Of a DNA stretch of 64,000 nt, positions 56,150 to 64,000 are shown in pieces; within the stretch, counting starts at the first letter, position 1; the number at the start of each line of letters is the position of its first letter. The position numbers were made by a program, and so were the translations under genes. The stretch is from Phormidium tenue FACHB-1052 (GTDB taxonomy: Bacteria; Cyanobacteriota; Cyanobacteriia; Phormidesmidales; Phormidesmidaceae), in contig NZ_JACJQN010000004.1 of assembly GCF_014696675.1 (NCBI RefSeq), positions 186,001-250,000 on the forward strand, read 5' to 3'. The notes under the pieces are model-generated. The model searched no databases and was not told the origin of the DNA. It saw nothing but the letters and a program-made list of their open reading frames with translations.

Positions 56150-56519
56150 TTTTGGAACTAGGATTGATGGCATCTTCCTAAAGGGAGGGGGCAAACATCC
56201 TAAAACATGTTTTCCTCAAGATGGGGGCGAAATTACGGAGATTCAGCATAAATGCTGAATGTATATCTTTAGGTCAAAACGATAATTTAGTTCTCCATAA
56301 CCAACTACTGTTTCCCTCGGCGAAAGGCATAGCAAGCCTTAAAATTAGGGTGTTGTGGTGCGTTTATTAACTTAGCTAAGGCTCGGTTTATCAAAATTTT
56401 GTTATTCCGAAAGAATTGTGCTCTTCGACACAAAAGAGTGGTGAGGGTACAGGGAGTTCGGGAAAGATAGATGTGCATCTAGGCAATTCTATGTTTAGTC
56501 TTCGGTTGAAACTACCACG
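56150..56519. promoter_or_regulatory. Region upstream of the hybrid kinase
   Basis: About 370 bases, AT-rich. It includes ATTCAGCATAAATGCTGAAT at 56241-56260, a perfect inverted repeat with 9-bp arms and an AA centre, which may be an operator or an argS 3' hairpin. No small gene recognised. Confidence 0.4.
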
Positions 56520-59500
56520 ATGGCCTATACGGTTGTTGGTCATTACAACGCTGGTTTAGTCTGCTTGTCTTTCGGAATTGCCATTCTGGCCTCATACACC
56601 ACGCTGAGTCTAGGGCAGCAAATTTTGGCCGCAACAGGATGGCGGCAGTGGCCTTGGCTGACGGGCGGTGCCCTAGCCATGGGCACCGGCATTTGGGCTA
56701 CCCACTTTGTGGCCATGCTGGCCTTTGAGCTACCGCTGTCGGTCAACTACGATCTGCTCATTACTGGGCTCTCGTTAGTGTATGCGGTGCTGGCGGCGGG
56801 GGTGGCCCTAGGGTTGGTCAGCCGCATCGGCTTTAGCTGGTCGAGTCTGAGCGCGGCGGGCATTGTGATGGGGCTAGCGATCGCCTGGATGCATTACACG
56901 GGCATGGCCGCGATGGAGATGCCCGCCCACATGAGCTTTCGGTGGCCCCTAGTGGGGCTGTCGGTAGCCGTTGCCATTCTGGCTTCGACGGCTGCCCTGG
57001 GCTTAAGCCTCCAGGCGCGTCGCCGATCTAAACCGGGCGATCGCTGGCTCGCCCCCCTGGCAGTACTAGTTTTGGGCTTGGGAATTGGCGGCCTACACTA
57101 CATCGGCATGGCGGGGACAGTGTTTTTAGTCAGCTCCACCCCCATAGAAGTCGCTGGAGTTTGGCCAGATTTAGAGGGGCGCTGGCTGGCGCTAGCGGTC
57201 GGGTTGGGGGCGGGGCTGATTTTGCTGAGCATTCTCGTCACCCTGAGAATTAACCAGCGCCTCACTCGGCAGCGCCTGCAAACGGAGGCGCTATCCCAAA
57301 GTGAACTCCGCTTTCGTATCCTGATTCGCGAGATGGGGGTAGGGGCACTGCTGCTCAACCCCAAGGCCGAGATTTTAATTAGCAATCGGGCAGCCCAGCA
57401 GTTTTTGCTGCTGCCCACAGCCGATGGTGCGCCTCTGGTGTTTGGTCAGGCGGGGATAATTTGCCGCGAAGATGGCACCCCCTTTACGCCCAATGACCTG
57501 CCGGTGCAGCAGGCCATTGCCCATAAGACCCCGATCGGGGACGTGATTATGGGGGTAAGGGCCGCGATCGCCGACCCACCGCGATGGCTGCTGGTCAATG
57601 TTGACCCCCAGCTCAACGAGGTCGGCAACATCGAACGGGTGGTCTGCACCTGTAGCGACATCACGATTCAAAAGCAGGCCGAAGACGCCGTGCGAGCGGT
57701 GGCCAACCGCGAAAAGGCGGTCATTCGCATTGTGCAACGCATGCGCCAAACTCTCGATTTAGAGACGATTTTTGCCGCCACTACCCAAGAACTTCAGCAG
57801 GCGATCGGCTGCGATCGCGCCTGGATCTATCGTTTTAATGACAACTGGAGTGGCTCTGTTGTGGCCGAAGCCCTCGCTGACCCCATGGCCCCCTCGACTG
57901 TGGCCGATCCGGCCACGGGGCAATCGCTGCTCGATCGCGATGACTGTGGTGCTCGTGAGATGCAAAACAGCGGCTTTGACGAGGGCTATCTGCTGTTAGA
58001 AGACACCTACCTCCAAGAAACCCAAGCCGAAACCTACCGCCAAGACCGCACCTACCACCGCGTTAACGATATCTACGACGAAGGATTCGACAGCTGCTAT
58101 CTAGAGTTTTTAGAGCGTTGGCAGATCCGCGCCTACGTCATCGTGCCGATTTTTGCGGGCAGCCAGCTCTGGGGGCTACTCGGGGTTTATGCCCACCACC
58201 AGGTTCGCACCTGGACTCGCCACGAGGTGAAAATGGTGCTTCAGGTAGGAGCACAGTTGGGTACCGCCGTACAACAGGCCAACCTGCTGCGCAAAACCCA
58301 GCAGCAGGCCCAGGCCCTAGAAATTGCCAAGCGCGCCGCCGATGCCGCCAGCCAGGCTAAGGGCGATTTCTTGGCCAGCATGAGCCATGAACTGCGCACG
58401 CCCCTCAATGCCATTTTGGGCTTCACCCAAATCCTGCATGACGACGACAGCCTCAGCGACGACCACCGCGACTTAATTGCCATCGTGAATCGCAGCGGCA
58501 ATCACCTGCTGGGGTTAATCAACAATGTGCTGTCCCTAGCCAAAATTGAGGCCAACAAAATTAGCCTCGACGAAGCGGCCTTCGATCTGCACTATCTCCT
58601 TCAGTCCGTAGACGATATGTTGCAGCTCAAGGCTGAGGCCAAGGGCATTCGCCTTGAGGTGGTTCAGCCGCCGCCGCTGGCCCATCGGCTGTGGGCCGAC
58701 GAGGGTAAGCTGCGACAAATTTTGATCAACCTAATCAGCAACGCCATCAAATTTACGGCCCAGGGCCGCGTCACCGTGCGATCGCGCCTGCGGGGTAGTG
58801 CCCTGATGCTCGACAGCGGTGACAGCAAAACCCACTGGCTCGAAATTACGGTGCAAGATACCGGCGTCGGCATCGACGCCGACGAGCTTTCTTACCTGTT
58901 TCAGCCCTTTGAGCAAACTCAATCGGGGCGACGCTCCGCCGAGGGTACAGGGCTGGGCCTATCGCTGAGCAGCAACTTTGCCCAACTCATGGGGGGCACC
59001 ATAGCGGTCACCAGCCTGCCCAGTAAGGGCTCTACCTTTACCCTGAGTCTCCCCGTCGGGGCGGTGACCACAGCCCTGCTCGAACCCACTAAGGCAGAAC
59101 GGTCAGTTGTGCATCTAGCCCCCCATCAGCCTCACTACCGCATCTTGGTCGCAGACGACGTGGCCGAAAGCCGCCGCCTCATGCGCCACTGGTTAGAAGG
59201 GGTTGGGTTTGAAGTCCGCGAAGCCAGCCAGGGGGAAGAAGCGATCGCGTTGTGGACAACCTGGCAACCCCACCTCATCTGCCTCGATATGCGGATGCCC
59301 GTACTCGACGGCTATGGCGTAGCTCGCCAGCTGCGCCAGCTACCCGGCGGGAGCGCTACGGTCATTGTTGCCGTTACCGCTAGCGTGTTTGAAGAGCAGC
59401 AGTCAGACTGCATCGCAGCGGGTTGTAATGCTGTGTTGCCCAAGCCCCTCCAGCGCAATCAGCTACTAGAACAGATTGGTTGCAGCCTTAACCTCATCTA

Positions 59501-59813
59501 CCAATACGCCGAAGTCGGGCATGCCGACGATAAAACAGATACCGTTAGCCTCCATGGTGTTGACGGACACAGCTCAAGCAGAGACCAACGCCCCCTTAGC
59601 CAAGCCGATTTCAAGACTCTAGCCCCCGACTGGCTGGCTCAAATTCACCAGGCAGCTCAAGCCGCCAACGATCGTCAGGTTCGCCAGCTAATTGCTCAAC
59701 TTCCCGCCGAGCAGAAGGTTCTGGCCCAGCGGCTAGACCGCCTAGTAAACGATTTTCGCCTCGATGTCATTATCGACCTGACGGCTGTTCCTACCGCACC
59801 CGTTTCCCTGTAG
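56520..59813 (+). CDS. MHYT/GAF hybrid sensor histidine kinase
   Basis: 1097 residues. N-terminal MHYT sensor with about seven membrane helices (1-250; ATHFVAML, WMHYTGMAAMEM, LHYIGMAGTVF supply the repeated H-Y/M-H metal ligands), a PAS-like region (about 265-385), a GAF domain (about 410-590), HisKA with SHELRTPLN (His near 622), HATPase (LINLISNAIKFT, DTGVGID, GTGLGLS) and a receiver with DMRMPVLDG (Asp near 920) plus a helical tail. The GAF carries DSCYLEFLERWQIRAY, placing Cys526 where bilin-binding GAFs have Cys-His or Cys-Tyr. A response-regulator/cyclase gene follows nine bases later. Confidence 0.93.
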   Translation: MAYTVVGHYNAGLVCLSFGIAILASYTTLSLGQQILAATGWRQWPWLTGGALAMGTGIWATHFVAMLAFELPLSVNYDLLITGLSLVYAVLAAGVALGLVSRIGFSWSSLSAAGIVMGLAIAWMHYTGMAAMEMPAHMSFRWPLVGLSVAVAILASTAALGLSLQARRRSKPGDRWLAPLAVLVLGLGIGGLHYIGMAGTVFLVSSTPIEVAGVWPDLEGRWLALAVGLGAGLILLSILVTLRINQRLTRQRLQTEALSQSELRFRILIREMGVGALLLNPKAEILISNRAAQQFLLLPTADGAPLVFGQAGIICREDGTPFTPNDLPVQQAIAHKTPIGDVIMGVRAAIADPPRWLLVNVDPQLNEVGNIERVVCTCSDITIQKQAEDAVRAVANREKAVIRIVQRMRQTLDLETIFAATTQELQQAIGCDRAWIYRFNDNWSGSVVAEALADPMAPSTVADPATGQSLLDRDDCGAREMQNSGFDEGYLLLEDTYLQETQAETYRQDRTYHRVNDIYDEGFDSCYLEFLERWQIRAYVIVPIFAGSQLWGLLGVYAHHQVRTWTRHEVKMVLQVGAQLGTAVQQANLLRKTQQQAQALEIAKRAADAASQAKGDFLASMSHELRTPLNAILGFTQILHDDDSLSDDHRDLIAIVNRSGNHLLGLINNVLSLAKIEANKISLDEAAFDLHYLLQSVDDMLQLKAEAKGIRLEVVQPPPLAHRLWADEGKLRQILINLISNAIKFTAQGRVTVRSRLRGSALMLDSGDSKTHWLEITVQDTGVGIDADELSYLFQPFEQTQSGRRSAEGTGLGLSLSSNFAQLMGGTIAVTSLPSKGSTFTLSLPVGAVTTALLEPTKAERSVVHLAPHQPHYRILVADDVAESRRLMRHWLEGVGFEVREASQGEEAIALWTTWQPHLICLDMRMPVLDGYGVARQLRQLPGGSATVIVAVTASVFEEQQSDCIAAGCNAVLPKPLQRNQLLEQIGCSLNLIYQYAEVGHADDKTDTVSLHGVDGHSSSRDQRPLSQADFKTLAPDWLAQIHQAAQAANDRQVRQLIAQLPAEQKVLAQRLDRLVNDFRLDVIIDLTAVPTAPVSL

Positions 59814-59821
59814 ATCCACCT

Positions 59822-61006
59822 ATGATTACCGCCGAACCCCACACTAACCAGGATGTAGATATTCTGCTAGTAGACGATATCCCCGACAATCTGCGGGTGT
59901 TGTCCACCATTCTTGAAATCGAAGGCTATCGCTGTCGCAAGGCCATCAGCGGGGCTTTGGCACTCAACGCCATTGCCCTCGCCCCGCCCGATCTGATTTT
60001 GCTCGACATCACCATGCCCACCATGGATGGCTTTGCCGTGTGTCGCCAACTCAAAGCCAACCCCACCACCCAAAGCATTCCGGTGATTTTTCTCACGGCT
60101 CGTGATGCGGAAGCTGAAAAAGAGCAGGCCTTTCAACTGGGGGCGGCAGATTATATCGTCAAGCCGTTTATGGCCTATGAGGTACTGCTGCGGGTCAAGC
60201 ACCAGCTAGCCCTGCGGCGGCAGCAGCTAATGCTTGAAGCTCAAAATCAGCAGCTCCAGGCCGAAATTAAAGAGCGCCAGCTAGCCGAAGCAGAACTGCG
60301 TCGCCAGCGCCAGCGCTCCGAAGAGCTGCTGACCAATGTGCTGCCCTTTCAAATTGCCCAGCGATTGAAGGAACGGGAGCAGGCGATCGCCGATCACTTC
60401 GACGGTGTCACTATTCTGTTTGCCGACATTGTGGACTTTAGCACTGTGGCCGCCAAACTCACCCCCTGCGAGCTGGTGCAGTTGCTCAACCGCATGTTTT
60501 CTCGGTTTGACGAGCTGGCCTCCCTCTACAAGCTCGAAAAAATCAAAACCATCGGCGATGCCTACATGGTGGCGGCGGGGGTACCTACACCGCGCCCTGA
60601 CCATGCCCAGGCGATCGCTCGCATGGCTCTCGATATGCAGACGACCATCCGCGACTTTCGTCGGCCCGATGGTCGGCCTTTTGAGCTACGCATTGGCATC
60701 AACTCGGGCAGCGTAGTGGCCGGAGTGATCGGCATTCGCAAGTTTATCTATGACCTCTGGGGCGACACCGTCAATATTGCCAGTTTTATGGAAACCACGG
60801 GCGAAGCAGGCAAAATTCAGGTGTCAGAGCTGACCTATGCCCACCTTAAAGACCACTTCACCCTAGAGCCCCGAGGCCCCATTTGCCTCAAGAGTGGCGA
60901 TAGCATGACTACCTACTGGCTGATCAAACAAGACCAAGACAGCTCTTGCTGCCCCCCGCTGGTCACCCTAGAGTATCCCACCAGTTCAGCACTCTGCTGC
61001 GGCTAA
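59822..61006 (+). CDS. Response regulator fused to class III nucleotide cyclase
   Basis: 394 residues: receiver with phospho-acceptor Asp62 (LILLDITMPTMDG) and a coupling Lys (FLTARD, VKPF), a long coiled coil with a QAEIKERQLAEAELRRQRQR segment, then the cyclase (about 195-365). Metal-binding Asp residues sit in FADIVDF, and substrate-selective EKIKTIGDAYM plus WGDTVN point to ATP. The transition-state Arg of NxASR is Phe322 here (NIASFMETTG), so activity is uncertain. It follows the hybrid kinase and is probably its partner. Confidence 0.9.
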   Translation: MITAEPHTNQDVDILLVDDIPDNLRVLSTILEIEGYRCRKAISGALALNAIALAPPDLILLDITMPTMDGFAVCRQLKANPTTQSIPVIFLTARDAEAEKEQAFQLGAADYIVKPFMAYEVLLRVKHQLALRRQQLMLEAQNQQLQAEIKERQLAEAELRRQRQRSEELLTNVLPFQIAQRLKEREQAIADHFDGVTILFADIVDFSTVAAKLTPCELVQLLNRMFSRFDELASLYKLEKIKTIGDAYMVAAGVPTPRPDHAQAIARMALDMQTTIRDFRRPDGRPFELRIGINSGSVVAGVIGIRKFIYDLWGDTVNIASFMETTGEAGKIQVSELTYAHLKDHFTLEPRGPICLKSGDSMTTYWLIKQDQDSSCCPPLVTLEYPTSSALCCG

Positions 61007-61010
61007 AGGC

Positions 61011-61080
61011 TGCCCGGTTCTGCACGCTGGGTGCCCCTAACCACCCAGCGCCGCTCTTCACCATCGCGACAGAACCGGCA
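61011..61080. repeat. Nested inverted repeat between convergent genes
   Basis: Outer arms TGCCCGGTTCTG (61011-61022) and CAGAACCGGCA (61070-61080) with one bulged base enclose an inner 9-bp stem CGCTGGGTG/CACCCAGCG (61025-61050). It lacks a T-run. Could be a bidirectional transcription stop or a processed structure between the cyclase and pyrG. Confidence 0.6.
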
Positions 61081-61156
61081 CAAAGACCCGACGCTGTTGC
61101 GCTGGTCAACAGCCCTGACTAGCGCTGGGCTGATCGCCCAAGGACAGCGAACCGAT

Positions 61157-62809
<1,653 letters not shown>

Positions 62810-62900
62810 TCAACCCAGACCCCAGAAGCGTGAACCCGTTAATTGTGCCACAGGCACCAGGCACCCCGCCTATCTTTAACCATTGGGTTCGGGTGCGTTG

Positions 62901-64000
62901 TTATAGGCTAGGGGCACCGTCGCTGCTATCAGGCTGCACTCGCCGCTGCACTGAGTCGCCGTGGGAGGGCAGCCCTTCAGTTTCAGTCAGTACAGCGATC
63001 GCCTCTGCCACTCCCCGAAGTGCCTCTGGCGAATACTGCATCAGGCTAGAGTGCTTCATGAACGTTTCAGTGGACAGGGGTGAAGCGTAGCGGGCAGCCC
63101 CAGAGGTGGGCAAGGTGTGGTTGGGTCCAGCCAAATAATCACCCACCGCTTCCGGGGTCGAGTGCCCCAAAAAGATTGCTCCAGCGTGGCGAACATGCTC
63201 CAGCAAATCCCAGGGTTCGGCGACCTCCAGCTGAAGGTGCTCGGGCGCAAAGCCATTGGAAAGGTCGGCGGCTAGCTCCAGGCTATCGACAACAACTGCC
63301 AGACCATAGTTTGCGATCGCCTTTTCCGTCAACGTCTGGCGCGGATGGCCCAGGAGCTGTCGATCGACCTCAGCTGCCACCGCTTCAGCTAGAGCGGCAC
63401 TGGTAGTAATCAAAATCGCTGCCGCGATCGGGTCATGTTCAGCCTGCGCCAGCAGATCGGCTGCCACATGGGCTGGGTTGGCGGTATGGTCAGCAATGAC
63501 CAACACTTCCGAAGGCCCTGCTAGGGAATCGATGCCCACCGTCCCAAACACCAGCTTTTTAGCCAGCGTCACATAGATATTGCCGGGGCCGGTAATCACA
63601 TCCACCGCCGGAATCGTTTCGGTACCATAGGCTAGAGCTGCGATCGCCTGAGCTCCTCCAACCCGATAGATCTCCGTGATCCCAGCCTCCTGGGCCGCAA
63701 CCAACACAGCTGGGTTGACCGTGCCAGTCTTACTGGGCGGAGTCACCATAACTATTTTGGGTACCCCAGCCACCCGAGCCGGAATGGCATTCATAATCAC
63801 GGTGCTCGGATAGGAAGCGCGCCCACCAGGCACGTAGAGCCCGGCTCGATCGACAGGGGTATAGCGCTTACCGAGTACTACCCCATTGTCCTCAAACCGC
63901 ACCCAGCTTTGGGGCACTCGCTGACGATGAAATGACTCTACATTTTTACAGGCCAGACGAATCGCATCCAGCAGGCCCTTGCTGACCTGTTGATAGGCCG
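62901..64000 (-). CDS. hisD: Histidinol dehydrogenase, 5' end beyond window
   Basis: Last two oxidation steps of histidine synthesis. The frame is open to the window edge at 64000, adding LLDAIRLACKNVESFHRQR before a possible internal GTG at 63917; the true start is outside. Seen: DRAGLYVPGGRASYPSTV, GPGNIYVTLAKK, GIDSLAGPSEVLVIAD, and the Zn/catalytic region with HLGHSTPEA-like FLGHSTPEAVGDYLAGPNHTLPTSG. About 366 of the usual 430 residues are in the window. Confidence 0.95.
   Translation of the reverse strand, partial: AYQQVSKGLLDAIRLACKNVESFHRQRVPQSWVRFEDNGVVLGKRYTPVDRAGLYVPGGRASYPSTVIMNAIPARVAGVPKIVMVTPPSKTGTVNPAVLVAAQEAGITEIYRVGGAQAIAALAYGTETIPAVDVITGPGNIYVTLAKKLVFGTVGIDSLAGPSEVLVIADHTANPAHVAADLLAQAEHDPIAAAILITTSAALAEAVAAEVDRQLLGHPRQTLTEKAIANYGLAVVVDSLELAADLSNGFAPEHLQLEVAEPWDLLEHVRHAGAIFLGHSTPEAVGDYLAGPNHTLPTSGAARYASPLSTETFMKHSSLMQYSPEALRGVAEAIAVLTETEGLPSHGDSVQRRVQPDSSDGAPSL

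Overview
The window is chromosomal DNA of a fairly GC-rich, probably filamentous non-heterocystous cyanobacterium (Leptolyngbya/Nodosilinea/Phormidium-like). The evidence is the very frequent GCGATCGC (HIP1) octamers, several protein families found mainly in cyanobacteria (Ftn2/ZipN, DUF3038-DUF4335, DUF3370, nitrate-reductase-associated protein), a five-gene urea ABC transporter with ureG, a flavodoxin next to a remnant of isiA, and an MHYT/GAF hybrid kinase. About 50 intact genes are supported. No rRNA, tRNA, CRISPR array, insertion sequence or prophage was recognised.

Layout. 0.7-9 kb (+): cell-division scaffold ftn2/zipN, the DUF3038/DUF4335 pair, an OmpA-like anchor protein, fmt, a VUT-family (queuosine precursor) transporter and dut. 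9-12.2 kb (-): a broken alpha/beta hydrolase, a nitrate-reductase-associated protein, and an MCE protein with its ABC ATPase. 12.5-19.1 kb: YvcK/CofD-like protein, small hypotheticals, a NUDIX hydrolase, a large secreted unknown and bioD. 19.2-24.5 kb: a Ser/Thr kinase with beta-rich tails and two adjacent P-loop/DUF697-type GTPases. 24.6-33.7 kb (-): a hypothetical, a cupin gene split by one amber codon, an HTH protein, then urtABCDE with ureG upstream. 33.8-40.2 kb (-): hemA, glpX, an SLH protein and clpC. 40.7-43.6 kb (+): a membrane protein, then an iron-stress locus in which isiA is reduced to its C-terminus, with isiB and a hydrolase-like gene behind it. 43.7-54.3 kb: DUF3370, a zinc metalloprotease, purN, a Crp/Fnr regulator, leuC, a small conserved protein, mnmH, a broken DUF429 gene and a cupin. 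54.4-64 kb: argS, a hybrid kinase with a downstream response-regulator/cyclase, pyrG and the start-truncated hisD.

How it fits together. Most genes are core metabolism, with three physiological themes: nitrogen scavenging (urtA-E and ureG), iron starvation (Fur-box-like site, isiA relic, flavodoxin) and second-messenger signalling (hybrid kinase plus a class III cyclase lacking a usual catalytic Arg). The most unusual points are the UrtD ATPase with an extra TerB-like C-terminal domain, the deletion of isiA that keeps its promoter region and flavodoxin, and several otherwise continuous reading frames broken by in-frame TAG codons.
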